Notes: generated from the sequence alone by a model not told the origin. Counted from the stretch's first letter, positions 16,525 to 25,886 are shown. The stretch: 39,035 bases of DNA from Pararhodospirillum photometricum DSM 122 (GCF_000284415.1 NC_017059.1:1664194-1703228), one strand, 5' to 3'. Made by a program: numbers and translations.

Positions 16525-16956
16525 TCAGGCCGCATCCCCGGCCTCGCGTCTTTCCTCCGCCATGTCCTGAACAGCCAGGGCCCGCGCCAACTGGGTCAAG
16601 GCTTCTCGATGCCGTTCGTTCTGGATCATCACAAAGTTTCGGGCCAGTTCCAGACACATGCGCTGGCGCGTGGCGAGGGGCCCCACCTCTTCTTGATCCA
16701 GACCATCGAAGAAAAAGTTCACGGGAACCCCAAGAACCTGGGCAATCTCATAAAGGCGTCCCGCCGAAATTCGATTGATTCCCCGCTCGTACTTGTGTGC
16801 CTGCTGATAGGTTACACCGATCATGTCGGCCATTTGCTGCTGGGAGAGCCCCAGCATGACACGCCGTTCGCGAATGCGCCGCCCGACATGGCGATCGGCC
16901 TCGCTGGCCCGCCCCACCGTCCGAATCGCTTCGGAAAAAACCTCGCCATTATCCAT
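16525..16956 (-). CDS. XRE-family transcriptional regulator (PraR/PhrR-like)
   Basis: 143 residues from ATG 16956 (AGAGGTG upstream). A Cro/C1-type helix-turn-helix spans residues about 27-79: VGRRIRERRVMLGLSQQQMADMIGVTYQQAHKYERGINRISAGRLYEIAQVLGVPVNFFF. A helical C-terminal half (about 90-143) may dimerise. The LGLSQQQMADMIGVTYQQAHKYERG stretch resembles the alphaproteobacterial PraR/PhrR regulators of stress, biofilm and symbiosis genes; this is by memory of the family. A GTG at 16962 would add two residues. Targets are unknown. It is convergent with fliP. Confidence 0.8.
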   Translation of the reverse strand: MDNGEVFSEAIRTVGRASEADRHVGRRIRERRVMLGLSQQQMADMIGVTYQQAHKYERGINRISAGRLYEIAQVLGVPVNFFFDGLDQEEVGPLATRQRMCLELARNFVMIQNERHREALTQLARALAVQDMAEERREAGDAA

Positions 16957-17341
16957 TCCCACGTCACCTCTTTCCCGGCTCGCACCGGTTGCCGCCCAGC
17001 GACCGTCGCCGGGACGGTGCCCTGTTCACCCCTCGGACTCCTGCCCGGCCCGGTCTAACGCCGGGCTTGAGGACAGACCTGTTTTTATCCCCCCTGAGGG
17101 GTGATGGACTATGGACGAGGGTGCCGGGAGATGGAAGCCCTGACAAGTCAAAAAGGTCTATTTCCCACCAGATCCAAGGACTCTTGGGGTCTTTACCAAA
17201 GAAAAGGCGGGGCAGATAGAGACCTTTGTCCAGAGTTGCGCGCGGGATGGTGGCCGCTGGGGGAGATCTTTTCTCGTGTCGGATGCGGCTATAACCTTAA
17301 GGACAGACGCTCCTTGATATCGACCGCCCCCTCGTCTTTGA
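16957..17341. other. 385-nt gap between the XRE gene and rlmI
   Basis: No convincing gene. The part from about 17085 is less GC-rich than its surroundings. A hairpin GCCCGG (17048-17053)/CCGGGC (17061-17066) is followed by T5 at 17082-17086, which on the plus strand resembles a weak terminator. The XRE promoter should lie near 16970-17080. An 89-codon frame on the plus strand at 17101-17370 runs into rlmI antisense and lacks coding signals. Confidence 0.4.
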
Positions 17342-18568
17342 TCAATCCAAAGACCACGTCAGGGCCTTGAGATAGGCGGACTCGGGCAGAGCCGGGTGCA
17401 CCGGATGGTCGGGCCCCGCTCCCGCCGTTTGGAGCAGGCGGGCCGTGCGTCCGGCCTGGGAAATGCCATGAGCCGTCTCGTCTTGAAAGCGATCGGCCGG
17501 CATGTGGTGGCTACACGAGGCCGTAAACAAAATACCACCGGGCTCGACCAAAGCCGCCGCCAGCCGCGCCATCTTGCGATACCCCTTGGCCGCCACCGCG
17601 ACATCCTTGCGGGTCTTGGCAAAGGCCGGAGGATCGCAGATCACCACGCCAAAGCGCCGCCCGGCCCGGCCCAACGCCTCCAAGGTGGTGAAGGCATCGC
17701 CCGTTTCGGTGGTCAGGCGCTCGGCAAGACCGGCGGCGCGGGCCGCCTCTTCGGCCAGGGCCAAGCTGGCGGCCGAGCGATCCACCAGATGCGCCGAGCG
17801 CGCACCTTGCGCCAGGGCGAGCAGGCCAAAGCCCCCGGCGTAGGTGCAAACATCCAACACGCTCTGCCCCCGGGACAACGAGGCCACGAAGGCCCGATTG
17901 AGCCGCTGATCGAAGAACCAGCCGGTCTTTTGCCCGTCGAGCAAGTGCGCCCGATAGGTAAAGCCGTTTTCTTCCACCGACACCGGCCCCTCCAGGTGGC
18001 CGCGGGCCAGCCGGGTTTCCAGGGGCAAGCCCTCCAGAGCGCGCACCCCGGCGTCGTTGATCAGCACAAGGGCCCGGGGTGCGAACAACCGCTCCAAGAC
18101 ATCGAGCACCAGCTCGGTCAAACGCTCCCAGCCCGCGGTGTTGGCCTGCACCGCGATCACGTCGCCCAGCCGGTCAATGACGAGGCCGGGCAGGCCATCG
18201 GCCTCGCCGTGCACAAGCCGGCCATGGGTCCCGCCGGGCAGGCGATGGCGCAAGGCGGCGGCTCGCTTGAGCCGACGCTCCAGCCACGCCGCATCGATCA
18301 CCGCGTTCGGGTCGCGGTCCAAAATGCGCGCGGCGATCAGCGAGTGGGGCGTGAAGGTGGCCACCGCGAGGCGCTCGTCGCCGGCGTCGCTCACCACCAC
18401 CAACTGGCCCGGGGCCAGGGCCTTGGCGGCGGCGTCCATCACCACCTCGTTGGAAAAGACCCACGGGTGTCCCTGACGCAAGCGCTTGGCATGGCCCGCC
18501 AGCAAGCGGACCACCGGCAGGGCGGTCGGATCGGGGCTGGGGAAGGCGAGGGTATCCTGGGGAAGCAT
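17342..18568 (-). CDS. rlmI: Class I rRNA methyltransferase, RlmI-like
   Basis: Expected to methylate a 23S rRNA cytosine at carbon 5 using SAM. 408 residues from ATG 18568. An N-terminal PUA-type domain (about 15-95: LLAGHAKRLRQGHPWVFSNEV) is followed by a linker domain (HGEADGLPGLVIDRLGDVIAVQ) and GFTYRAHLLDGQKTGWFFDQRLNR, the RlmI signature. The Rossmann SAM site is VLDVCTYAGGFGLLALAQGA and the catalytic motif ICDPPAFAKTRKDVAVAAKGYRKM. The C-terminus ends near TASCSHHM-type residues. It is divergent from ccoN and may share the regulated region. Confidence 0.9.
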   Translation of the reverse strand: MLPQDTLAFPSPDPTALPVVRLLAGHAKRLRQGHPWVFSNEVVMDAAAKALAPGQLVVVSDAGDERLAVATFTPHSLIAARILDRDPNAVIDAAWLERRLKRAAALRHRLPGGTHGRLVHGEADGLPGLVIDRLGDVIAVQANTAGWERLTELVLDVLERLFAPRALVLINDAGVRALEGLPLETRLARGHLEGPVSVEENGFTYRAHLLDGQKTGWFFDQRLNRAFVASLSRGQSVLDVCTYAGGFGLLALAQGARSAHLVDRSAASLALAEEAARAAGLAERLTTETGDAFTTLEALGRAGRRFGVVICDPPAFAKTRKDVAVAAKGYRKMARLAAALVEPGGILFTASCSHHMPADRFQDETAHGISQAGRTARLLQTAGAGPDHPVHPALPESAYLKALTWSLD

Positions 18569-18640
18569 GCACGGACTCCATAAACATTCGGGGGAAACGA
18601 CTGGGCCTGGGGAGGGCAGGTCCATCCTTTCTGGTGGATA

Positions 18641-18654
18641 TTGATCCACATCAA
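18641..18654. promoter_or_regulatory. FNR/FixK-type box upstream of ccoN
   Basis: TTGATCCACATCAA is a perfect match to TTGAT-N4-ATCAA, bound by FNR/FnrL/FixK regulators under low oxygen. A -10-like TACTCT at 18677-18682 implies a start near 18689, placing the box centre at about -41.5, the class II activator position. It precedes ccoNOQP, a classical target. Confidence 0.85.
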
Positions 18655-18676
18655 TGGCGGCAAGGAGGCAAGCCCA

Positions 18677-18682
18677 TACTCT
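18677..18682 (+). promoter_or_regulatory. Probable -10 element of the ccoNOQP promoter
   Basis: TACTCT in an AT-rich patch, spaced from the FNR box as expected for class II activation, with no -35 needed. The transcript would have a leader of about 87 nt to GTG 18776. Confidence 0.5.
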
Positions 18683-18775
18683 AAAACTATTCTGATAACC
18701 GGACCCATCACCCGGGCGGACAGGCCATCGGATCCACCCCCGGCGGCCGGCCCAGGCGTTCACGAGGAGGCTACC

Positions 18776-20260
18776 GTGACGCAGGCGGCACGCGCGCTGG
18801 GCGCGCATCGGAGGGATACAGGCCCCTACGAAGAGGGCGTGGTCAAGGCTTTCGTCCTGGCTGCGGTGATCTGGGGGGTTTTGGGCTTTATGGCCGGGGA
18901 TTTTATCGCTTGGCAACTGGCCTTTCCCGCGCTGAATTTTGACACCCCATGGACGACCTTTGGCCGCGTGCGCCCCCTTCACACGTCGGTGGTGATTTTT
19001 GCCTTTGGCGGCAACGTCTTGCTGGGCACCTCCTTGTTCGTGGTGCAGCGAACCTGTCGGGCGGCGCTTTATGGCGGGGCGCGGCTGGGCTGGTTGGTCT
19101 TCGGGGGGTATCAGGTCTTTTTGGTCATGGCCGGCAGCGGCTATCTTCTGGGCATTACGCAGGGGCGGGAATACGCCGAGCCGGAGTGGTATACGGACTT
19201 GGTGTTGACCGTGATATGGGTTTTGTATCTGGCCCAGTTTCTCGGAACTCTCTTGAAGCGCCGCGAGCCTCATATTTATGTGGCCAACTGGTTTTATCTG
19301 GCCTTCATTATCACCGTCGCTCTCTTGCACCTGGGCAATAATCTTGCGGCCCCCGTGGTGTTCTTCGGGGGCGAGAGTTGGATCAAGAGCTACAGCTTCT
19401 TTGCCGGCGTCCAAGATGCCATGACCCAGTGGTGGTACGGCCACAATGCGGTCGGGTTCTTCCTGACGGCGGGTTTCCTCGGGATCATGTATTATTTTAT
19501 CCCCAAGCAGGCGGAACGCCCGGTTTACAGTTATCGCCTGTCCATTGTTCACTTTTGGGCCTTGATTTTTCTTTATATCTGGGCGGGGCCGCACCATCTT
19601 CATTACACCGCCCTGCCCGACTGGACCCAAACCCTGGGCATGGTCTTTTCCATCATGCTATGGATGCCCTCCTGGGGCGGCATGATCAACGGCCTCATGA
19701 CCTTGTCGGGCGCGTGGGACAAGCTGCGCACCGATCCGGTGTTGCGCTTCTTGGTGGTCTCCGTGGCCTTTTATGGCATGTCCACCTTCGAGGGCCCCAT
19801 GATGGGCGTCAAAGCGGTCAATGCCTTGTCGCATTACACCGACTGGACGGTGGGCCACGTGCATTCCGGCGCCCTCGGCTGGGTGGCCTTCGTCTCCTTT
19901 GGGGCCCTTTATTATCTGGTGCCGGTGCTCTGGAAAAAGCCCGGTCTTTATTCCACCGCCCTGGTCAGTGCCCACTTCTGGATCGCCACGGTGGGCATTG
20001 TTCTTTACATCACGGCCATGTGGGTGTCGGGCATCATGCAAGGCCTGATGTGGCGGGCTTACGACGAGATGGGCTTTTTGCAGTACTCCTTCTTGGAGTC
20101 GGTCAAAGCCATGCACCCCTACTACGTCATCCGGGCCACGGGCGGCCTGTTGTTTGTCGTGGGCGCGTTGATCATGGCCTACAACATCACCCGCACCCTT
20201 GTTGGTCCCGCCGGTCGCCCGGCGCCAGCCCCCGTGCCGACCCCCGTCCCGACCTTGTGA
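18776..20260 (+). CDS. ccoN: cbb3-type cytochrome c oxidase subunit I
   Basis: Catalytic haem-copper subunit reducing O2 to water in the high-affinity oxidase used at low oxygen. 494 residues from GTG 18776, with GAGGAGG 5 nt upstream. About 12 transmembrane helices. Ligand motifs seen: [14 protein letters not shown] (low-spin haem His), [27 protein letters not shown] (CuB His and cross-linked Tyr region typical of cbb3), [15 protein letters not shown] (paired CuB His), and [17 protein letters not shown] (haem ligands near the C-terminal helices). First gene of ccoNOQP. Confidence 0.97.
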   Translation: MTQAARALGAHRRDTGPYEEGVVKAFVLAAVIWGVLGFMAGDFIAWQLAFPALNFDTPWTTFGRVRPLHTSVVIFAFGGNVLLGTSLFVVQRTCRAALYGGARLGWLVFGGYQVFLVMAGSGYLLGITQGREYAEPEWYTDLVLTVIWVLYLAQFLGTLLKRREPHIYVANWFYLAFIITVALLHLGNNLAAPVVFFGGESWIKSYSFFAGVQDAMTQWWYGHNAVGFFLTAGFLGIMYYFIPKQAERPVYSYRLSIVHFWALIFLYIWAGPHHLHYTALPDWTQTLGMVFSIMLWMPSWGGMINGLMTLSGAWDKLRTDPVLRFLVVSVAFYGMSTFEGPMMGVKAVNALSHYTDWTVGHVHSGALGWVAFVSFGALYYLVPVLWKKPGLYSTALVSAHFWIATVGIVLYITAMWVSGIMQGLMWRAYDEMGFLQYSFLESVKAMHPYYVIRATGGLLFVVGALIMAYNITRTLVGPAGRPAPAPVPTPVPTL

Positions 20261-20273
20261 GCAGGAGCGCCCC

Positions 20274-21014
20274 ATGAGCCTCGTTCGCCACCACGCGCGC
20301 CTGGAAACCAACGCCTTGCTGCTGGTTGTGGGCATTTTCCTGACCGTGATCATCGGCGGTCTGGTGGAAATCGTGCCGCTGTTCACCGTGGAAACCACCA
20401 TCGAAAAGGTCCAGGGCGTCAGACCGTACAGCCCCCTGGAACTGGCCGGGCGCAATATTTACCTGCGCGAGGGCTGCTACGCCTGCCATAGCCAGATGAT
20501 CCGGCCCTTCCGCGATGAGCTGGAGCGCTACGGGCATTACTCACTGGCGGCTGAAAGCATGTATGATCACCCGTTCCAGTGGGGATCAAAGCGTACGGGC
20601 CCCGACTTGGCCCGCGTGGGCGGTAAGTATTCCAACGACTGGCACCGCCGCCATCTCCTCAATCCCCGCTCGGTGGTGCCGGAATCGGTGATGCCGGGCT
20701 ACCCCCACCTGCTGCGCGACCTCGACTTCCCCGACGCCCAGGCCCACCTCAAGGCGCTGATCGCCGTGGGCGTTCCCTACGACACCCTCGACGGTGCCCT
20801 GGAGCATGCCCAAGACGACCTCAAGGCCCAAGCCGACCCCTTGGGCGACAAGGACGCCCTCAAGGCCCGCTATCCCAAGGTGGCCGGCGGCGATTTCGAT
20901 GGCCAGCCCGAGCGCCTCACCGAAATGGACGCGCTTATCGCCTATCTCCAGATGTTGGGAACCCTGGTGGACTTCACGACCTACGACCCAGCCCGGGCCC
21001 AGGCCGTGCGCTGA
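20274..21014 (+). CDS. ccoO: cbb3-type cytochrome c oxidase subunit II (monohaem)
   Basis: Membrane-anchored c-type cytochrome passing electrons to CcoN. 246 residues: one N-terminal transmembrane helix ([24 protein letters not shown]), then [20 protein letters not shown] with the haem c motif [21 protein letters not shown], and the Met-ligand region [10 protein letters not shown]. It begins 13 nt after ccoN with GCAGGAG as ribosome site. Confidence 0.97.
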   Translation: MSLVRHHARLETNALLLVVGIFLTVIIGGLVEIVPLFTVETTIEKVQGVRPYSPLELAGRNIYLREGCYACHSQMIRPFRDELERYGHYSLAAESMYDHPFQWGSKRTGPDLARVGGKYSNDWHRRHLLNPRSVVPESVMPGYPHLLRDLDFPDAQAHLKALIAVGVPYDTLDGALEHAQDDLKAQADPLGDKDALKARYPKVAGGDFDGQPERLTEMDALIAYLQMLGTLVDFTTYDPARAQAVR

Positions 21015-21045
21015 CCCCCTTTCCCCTTGGTGCAAGGACCCCGCC

Positions 21046-21210
21046 ATGGACACCATCGCCCCCCTTTCAGAGTGGATCCGCCCCTTTTGGGGTCCGTGGC
21101 TGATGGCCGTCTTCGTGGGCATCGTGGCCTGGGCCTACTGGCCGACCAACCGGGAGCGGCTGGAACGGATGGGGTCGCTGCCCTTGCGCGATGACCCGGA
21201 CGAGGAGTGA
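21046..21210 (+). CDS. ccoQ: cbb3-type oxidase small subunit CcoQ (FixQ)
   Basis: 54 residues with a single transmembrane helix (WLMAVFVGIVAWAYW) and the typical short charged tail RERLERMGSLPLRDDPDEE. In other bacteria it stabilises the complex and helps CcoP join. It is identified by its size, topology and place between ccoO and ccoP, starting 31 nt after ccoO and ending 5 nt before ccoP. Confidence 0.9.
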   Translation: MDTIAPLSEWIRPFWGPWLMAVFVGIVAWAYWPTNRERLERMGSLPLRDDPDEE

Positions 21211-21215
21211 TCCCC

Positions 21216-22091
21216 ATGGCAGGCCTTCCCGAATACGATCCCGAAACCGGGCGCATGACCACCGGCCACGAGTGGGACGGCATCAAGGAGCTCAACACCC
21301 CGTTGCCCGTGTGGTGGGTGTGGGTGTTCTACGCCTGCATCGTCTGGGCGATTGGCTATGTCATCTTGTTTCCGGCCATTCCACTGGGCGAAACCAACAC
21401 CCCCGGACTTCTGGGCTGGCACAGCCGCAGCGTTCTCGACACCCAGGTCGAGGCCGCCAACCAGCGCTATCACCAAGAAAAAGTCGCCCGGCTGGCCGCG
21501 CTCGACATCACCGCCGTCCTCGCCGACCCCGACTTGCGCGAGTATGCGAGACGAGCCGGCGCGGTGATCTTCAAGGAAAACTGCGCGCCCTGCCATCAGG
21601 CCGGCGGCGCAGGCACCTATGGCTTCCCCACCCTGGCCGACGACGAGTGGTTGTGGGGCGGCACGCCCGAGGCCATTCAAACCACCATCTTGCATGGGAT
21701 CCGCGACAGCGAAAACTATCCCGACACCCGGTTCAACGCCATGCCCGCCTTCACCTACCTCTCGCCCGAGGATCAGGAGGCGGTGGCCGATTACGTTCTG
21801 GCCAGCAGCTCCGGCACCTTGCCCGAGGGGCGGGGCAAAGAGGTGTTCAGCGAAAACTGCGCCCTGTGCCACGCATCGGCTGGCGAGGGACCGGTGCCCG
21901 ACGGCAACCAGATGCTGGGCGGACCGGCCCTCAACAACGCCATCTGGCTCTACCGGGGCGATCGCGAGGCCATTTTGTCCCAGATCCGCCAACCGCAAAA
22001 CAGCGTGATGCCAGGGTGGGCGACTCGACTCAAGGAGAGTGACATCAAAGCGGTCGCTGTTTACGTTCATGACCTGGGAGGAGGGCGCTAA
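21216..22091 (+). CDS. ccoP: cbb3-type cytochrome c oxidase subunit III (dihaem)
   Basis: Dihaem cytochrome c that accepts electrons for the oxidase. 291 residues: N-terminal GHEWDGIKELNTPLPVWWVW, the CcoP signature, one transmembrane helix (FYACIVWAIGYVILFPAI), then two cytochrome c domains with haem motifs CAPCH and CALCH, and Met regions NAMPAFTYLS and NSVMPGWATRL. The start ATG 21216 gives the standard N-terminus; GTG/ATG codons slightly upstream add three residues. No ccoGHIS follow here; a chemoreceptor gene starts 36 nt on. Confidence 0.96.
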   Translation: MAGLPEYDPETGRMTTGHEWDGIKELNTPLPVWWVWVFYACIVWAIGYVILFPAIPLGETNTPGLLGWHSRSVLDTQVEAANQRYHQEKVARLAALDITAVLADPDLREYARRAGAVIFKENCAPCHQAGGAGTYGFPTLADDEWLWGGTPEAIQTTILHGIRDSENYPDTRFNAMPAFTYLSPEDQEAVADYVLASSSGTLPEGRGKEVFSENCALCHASAGEGPVPDGNQMLGGPALNNAIWLYRGDREAILSQIRQPQNSVMPGWATRLKESDIKAVAVYVHDLGGGR

Positions 22092-22127
22092 GTGCCGCCT
22101 GCCTTGTCTTGGATCATCGGGTGCACC

Positions 22128-23807
22128 ATGCTGAAAAACCTGCCCATTGCCTCTCGTTTGCTCGTCATCGTCGCCCTGGCGGTCGTGGGTATGGTCTTGA
22201 TGGGGGGGGCGGGTCTCACCCTGGTGCGCAACAGCCTGTTCGATGAACGGGAAAACATGACCCGCGTGGTCGTGGACGCCTCGGTCAGTCTGATTGCCAG
22301 CCTGCACGAGCGGGCTCGCAGCGGCGAAATGAGCGAAGAGGAAGCCAAGATCCGGGCCGTCAAGCAGATCAAGGCGGTTCGCTTTGGCGCCAACGACTAT
22401 GTTTTTATCTACGACAGCACGGGAACGGTCATTTTTCTCCCCGACGAAAAGATGATCGGCCAGAACCGCATCGACCTGAAGGACTCCCATGGCACCCCGT
22501 TGATCCGAAATATCGTCACCATCGGCATGGCGGGCGGGGGACGAACAACCTATTCTTATCCCAAAGCCGGCGGTACCAAACCGTTACCAAAAATATCCTA
22601 TGTTAAGCCGTATCCAGCCTGGGATTGGGTGGTCGGCACCGGCGTCTATGTGGATGATATTGACGATGCCTTTTTCCGCCATTTGGGCCTCATGTCCTTG
22701 GTGGGCGCCGGCACCTTGCTGCTGACCCTGGGCGGGGCTTTTCTCATTGGCCGGGGCATCACGGGGCCGCTTGGGCATGTCACTGGGGCCATGGAGCGTC
22801 TGGCCGGCGGGGATCTGAGCATCCAAATTGCGGAAACCGACCGCAAGGATGAGATCGGCCGTCTGGCCCGCGCCCTGGAGACCTTCCGCACCAACGCCCG
22901 CGAGATTGAGCGCCTCAAACGCGAGCAAGAAGAAAGCCGCGAACGCGCCGAATCCCAGCGCCGCGCCGCCATGGGCGCCCTGGCCGATCGCTTCCAAAGC
23001 TCGGTGGCGGCCATCGTCGGCGCCGTAACCGACGGCGCCCAGCGCATGCGCGAGGCGGCCAGCGGTCTGGTCCGGGTGGCCGAAACCACCGGCGACCAGT
23101 CGGCCCACGTCGCCGCCAGTTCGGAGCAGGCCAGCGCCAACGTCCAGACCGTCGCCGCCGCCACCGAGGAACTGGCCGCCTCCATCGCCGAGATCGCCCG
23201 CCAGATCACCCAGGCCAACACCATCGCCGGCAAGGCCAGCGAGGACATGGTCCAGGCCCAGGGCATCATGAGCGGGCTGACCGAGGCGGCGCGGCGCATT
23301 GGCGATGTCATGGACCTGATCTCGGGGATTGCCGCCCAAACCAACCTGCTGGCCCTCAACGCCACCATCGAGGCGGCGCGGGCCGGGGATGCGGGCAAGG
23401 GCTTTGCCGTCGTCGCCGGCGAGGTCAAGACCCTGGCCACCCAAACGGCGCATGCGACGGGCGACATCTCGGCCCAGATCGGCGCCATCCGCGAGGCCAG
23501 CGCCAGCGCCGCCAGCGCCATCGAGGCGATCGGCACCACCTTGCGCGACATCAACAGCACGTCTTCGGCCATTGCCTCGGCGGTCGAGGAGCAAGGGGCG
23601 ACCACCCGCGACATCAGCCGCAACGTCGATCAAGCAGCCCAGGGAACACTCCAGGTCTCGCAGACGATTAGCAATGTCCGCGACAACACCTGGGCGACTC
23701 GGCAGGCCGCCGAAGACCTCCGCAGCGCCTCGGAAACCTTGTTTGAACAGATCGTGCGCCTGCGCGACGAGGTGGACGGCTTCTTGTCCCATGTGCGCGC
23801 GCCTTGA
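22128..23807 (+). CDS. Methyl-accepting chemotaxis protein 1 (single Cache sensor)
   Basis: Membrane chemoreceptor of 559 residues. Transmembrane helix 1 is about 9-30; the periplasmic single-Cache_2-like domain is about 35-185 ([41 protein letters not shown]). Transmembrane helix 2 is about 188-208, then HAMP with [19 protein letters not shown] and an MCP signalling domain with hairpin tip [31 protein letters not shown]. It has no C-terminal CheR/CheB pentapeptide. Single-Cache_2 sensors often bind small organic acids; the ligand here is unknown. It starts 36 nt after ccoP with no clear Shine-Dalgarno sequence and so may be co-expressed with the oxidase. It is collinear without gaps with the next receptor. 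Confidence 0.93.
   Translation: MLKNLPIASRLLVIVALAVVGMVLMGGAGLTLVRNSLFDERENMTRVVVDASVSLIASLHERARSGEMSEEEAKIRAVKQIKAVRFGANDYVFIYDSTGTVIFLPDEKMIGQNRIDLKDSHGTPLIRNIVTIGMAGGGRTTYSYPKAGGTKPLPKISYVKPYPAWDWVVGTGVYVDDIDDAFFRHLGLMSLVGAGTLLLTLGGAFLIGRGITGPLGHVTGAMERLAGGDLSIQIAETDRKDEIGRLARALETFRTNAREIERLKREQEESRERAESQRRAAMGALADRFQSSVAAIVGAVTDGAQRMREAASGLVRVAETTGDQSAHVAASSEQASANVQTVAAATEELAASIAEIARQITQANTIAGKASEDMVQAQGIMSGLTEAARRIGDVMDLISGIAAQTNLLALNATIEAARAGDAGKGFAVVAGEVKTLATQTAHATGDISAQIGAIREASASAASAIEAIGTTLRDINSTSSAIASAVEEQGATTRDISRNVDQAAQGTLQVSQTISNVRDNTWATRQAAEDLRSASETLFEQIVRLRDEVDGFLSHVRAP
22980..23645 (+). repeat. Long direct repeat, receptor gene 1 copy of the signalling-domain block
   Basis: About 666 nt, roughly 98% identical by eye to 24961-25626 in receptor gene 2, ending abruptly: the last about 160 nt of the two genes differ at many positions. 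Such a sharp edge inside collinear paralogues fits gene conversion. Confidence 0.85.
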
Positions 23808-23827
23808 GGATCAAGGTTTTTCCTTGA
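23802..23827 (+). terminator. Alternative hairpins at the end of receptor gene 1
   Basis: CCTTGA (23802-23807, containing the TGA stop) pairs with TCAAGG (23811-23816), followed by T5: a short intrinsic-terminator shape. TCAAGG can instead pair with CCTTGA at 23822-23827. The two stems exclude each other. Only 6 bp each, so strength is doubtful. Confidence 0.4.
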
Positions 23828-24108
23828 AAGACCAAAAGACGGCGCAGCCCCACACCACCCCGGTCAAGGCATCGGCCGAAGGACCTGTGACGCCGGCTTA
23901 TCGTTCCCCATAAAGAGGGAGACCCCTCCCCTCTTCCTGGTGGCTCGCGCTGACAACAGCGACGCCACCAAGAGGAATCCGCCCTTTGTCAACGAAATGG
24001 TAAACATCACGAGGGATCAAGGAGAGAGCAACGCGACCACATTTCCTTATTGGCTCCTCTCCCAGGCAGTGGCGCGCTCCGACATTCTCTTGGGACCAAG
24101 GGTGCACC
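23808..24108. other. 301-nt gap between the two chemoreceptor genes
   Basis: Apart from the hairpins at its start I see no gene. Less GC-rich than its surroundings around 23980-24060, which is where a promoter for receptor 2 would be expected, but no clear -35/-10 pair was found. The last about 25 nt resemble the sequence just before receptor gene 1, both ending GGGTGCACC directly before the ATG. Confidence 0.4.
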
Positions 24109-25788
24109 ATGCTCAAGAACACCCCCATTGCCTATCGTCTCCTGGTTATTGTCGCCCTGACGATCGTTGGCATGACGTTGATGGGCGGCGCCGGTCTGAC
24201 CTTGATTCGCGACAGCTTGGTAAACGAGCGGGAAAACATGACCCGCGCGGTGGTCGAGACCTCGGTCAGTGTGGTGGCCAGTCTGTTTGAGCGCGCCCGC
24301 GCCGGAGAAATGAGCGAAGCCGACGCCAAAGCCCAGGCGGTCAAACAACTGCGGGCCATTCGCTTTGGCAATAATGACTATATTTTTGTCTATGACACCA
24401 AGGGCACGGTGATCGCGTTGCCCGATGACAAGGCGATTGGCCAGAACCGTCTTGATTTCACGGACTCCAAGGGCGCCACCCCGACACGGGAGATTATCCG
24501 TCTGGCGGCGGGGGGCGGGGGCAGCCTGACCTATTATTATCCCAAAGCCGGCGGGACCCAACCGCTCCCCAAGATGTCCACTGTCAAGCCGTTTGCCGCC
24601 TGGGACTGGATCATTGGGACGGGCGTGTACGTGGATGACATTGACGACACGTTTTATCATCACCTGATGTTGATGGCCTTGGTCGGGACGGGCGCCTTGC
24701 TCTTGACCTTGAGCGGCGCGTTTCTGGTCAGCCGCGGCATCACCGCCCCGCTGGGCCGGGTAACCCGGGCCATGGAGCGCCTCGCCGGCGGGGATCTCGG
24801 GGTACGCATCCACGAAACCGACCGCAAGGATGAGATCGGCCGTCTGGCCCGCGCCCTGGAAACCTTCCGCACCAACGCCCGCGAGGTCGAACGCCTCAAG
24901 CACGACCAGGAAGAGGCCCGCACCCAAACCGAATCCCAGCGCCGCGCCGCCATGGTGGCCCTGGCCGATCGCTTCCAAAGCTCGGTGGCGGCCATCGTCG
25001 GCGCCGTAACCGACGGCGCCCAGCGCATGCGCGAGGCGGCCAGCGGTCTGGTCCGGGTGGCCGAAACCACCGGCGACCAGTCGGCCCACGTCGCCGCCAG
25101 TTCGGAGCAGGCCAGCGCCAACGTCCAGACCGTGGCCGCCGCCACCGAGGAACTGGCCGCCTCCATCGCCGAGATCGCCCGCCAGATCACCCAGGCCAAC
25201 ACCATTGCCGGCAAGGCCAGCGAGGACATGGTCCAGGCCCAGGGCATCATGGGCGGCCTGACCGAGGCGGCGCGGCGCATTGGCGATGTCATGGACCTGA
25301 TCTCGGGGATTGCCGCCCAAACCAACCTGCTGGCCCTCAACGCCACCATCGAGGCGGCGCGGGCCGGGGATGCGGGCAAAGGCTTTGCCGTGGTCGCCGG
25401 CGAGGTCAAGACCCTGGCCACCCAAACGGCGCATGCAACGGGCGACATCTCGGCCCAGATCGGCGCTATCCGCGAGGCCAGCGCCAGCGCCGCCAGCGCC
25501 ATCGAAGCGATCGGCTCCACCTTGCGCGACATCAATAGCACGTCTTCGGCCATTGCCTCGGCGGTCGAGGAGCAAGGGGCGACCACCCGCGACATCAGCC
25601 GCAACGTCGATCAAGCGGCCCAGGGCACCCGCCAAGTCTCGCACACCATCAACAGCGTGCGCGACAATGCCCAGGCCACCCGGCAGGCGGCCGGCGACCT
25701 GCTCTCGGCCTCGGAAACCTTGTTCGAGCAGATCATGCGCCTACGCGACGAGGTGGATCGCTTCTTGTCGCATGTGCGCGCGCCCTAA
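24109..25788 (+). CDS. Methyl-accepting chemotaxis protein 2 (single Cache sensor)
   Basis: 559 residues, the same length as receptor 1 and aligned to it with a constant offset of 1981 nt. The periplasmic Cache-type domain (VRF-like [40 protein letters not shown]) has clearly diverged, while HAMP and the signalling domain are almost unchanged: from the block at 24961 to about 25626 I find only about 13 base differences. The hairpin tip and lack of a CheR pentapeptide are as in receptor 1. Probably a tandem duplicate with a different ligand range and a signalling half kept uniform by recombination. Repeat copy D with a T6 run follows as terminator. Confidence 0.93.
   Translation: MLKNTPIAYRLLVIVALTIVGMTLMGGAGLTLIRDSLVNERENMTRAVVETSVSVVASLFERARAGEMSEADAKAQAVKQLRAIRFGNNDYIFVYDTKGTVIALPDDKAIGQNRLDFTDSKGATPTREIIRLAAGGGGSLTYYYPKAGGTQPLPKMSTVKPFAAWDWIIGTGVYVDDIDDTFYHHLMLMALVGTGALLLTLSGAFLVSRGITAPLGRVTRAMERLAGGDLGVRIHETDRKDEIGRLARALETFRTNAREVERLKHDQEEARTQTESQRRAAMVALADRFQSSVAAIVGAVTDGAQRMREAASGLVRVAETTGDQSAHVAASSEQASANVQTVAAATEELAASIAEIARQITQANTIAGKASEDMVQAQGIMGGLTEAARRIGDVMDLISGIAAQTNLLALNATIEAARAGDAGKGFAVVAGEVKTLATQTAHATGDISAQIGAIREASASAASAIEAIGSTLRDINSTSSAIASAVEEQGATTRDISRNVDQAAQGTRQVSHTINSVRDNAQATRQAAGDLLSASETLFEQIMRLRDEVDRFLSHVRAP
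24961..25626 (+). repeat. Long direct repeat, receptor gene 2 copy of the signalling-domain block
   Basis: Partner of 22980-23645. Most of the roughly 13 differences are at third codon positions; within the block only two residues change (Ser to Gly in GIMSGLTEA and Thr to Ser in AIGTTLRD). Confidence 0.85.
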
Positions 25789-25839
25789 CCCCCCGCCTCC
25801 TCGTTTACGCCACCCCTTCCCCAGCGCTATGCTCCAAGA

Positions 25840-25886
25840 ACGCAGGGGTCTGGGGAGGCGCGGCCTCCCCAGCCTTCCTTTTTTCT
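25840..25886 (+). repeat. Palindromic intergenic repeat, copy D (terminator of receptor 2)
   Basis: Core CTGGGGAGGC (25850-25859), GCG, GCCTCCCCAG (25863-25872), 5' flank GCAGGGGT, 3' flank CCTTCC then six T (25879-25884). This copy has the full form of an intrinsic terminator on the plus strand and best shows the family's likely role. Confidence 0.88.

Noticed and set aside
17101..17370. 89-codon plus-strand frame in the XRE-rlmI gap
   Set aside because: No ribosome site, no recognisable motif, and it runs into rlmI antisense.
18603..18625. CTGGGGAGGG near the rlmI start as a further repeat copy
   Set aside because: It has no second arm and no family flanks, so it is chance G-rich sequence.
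18569..19630. Upstream extension of the rlmI frame across ccoN
   Set aside because: ccoN is unmistakable on the other strand; RlmI homologues begin near 18568.
22584..25644. Large minus-strand frames opposite both chemoreceptors
   Set aside because: They are mirror images of the receptor coding sequence, with low-complexity composition.
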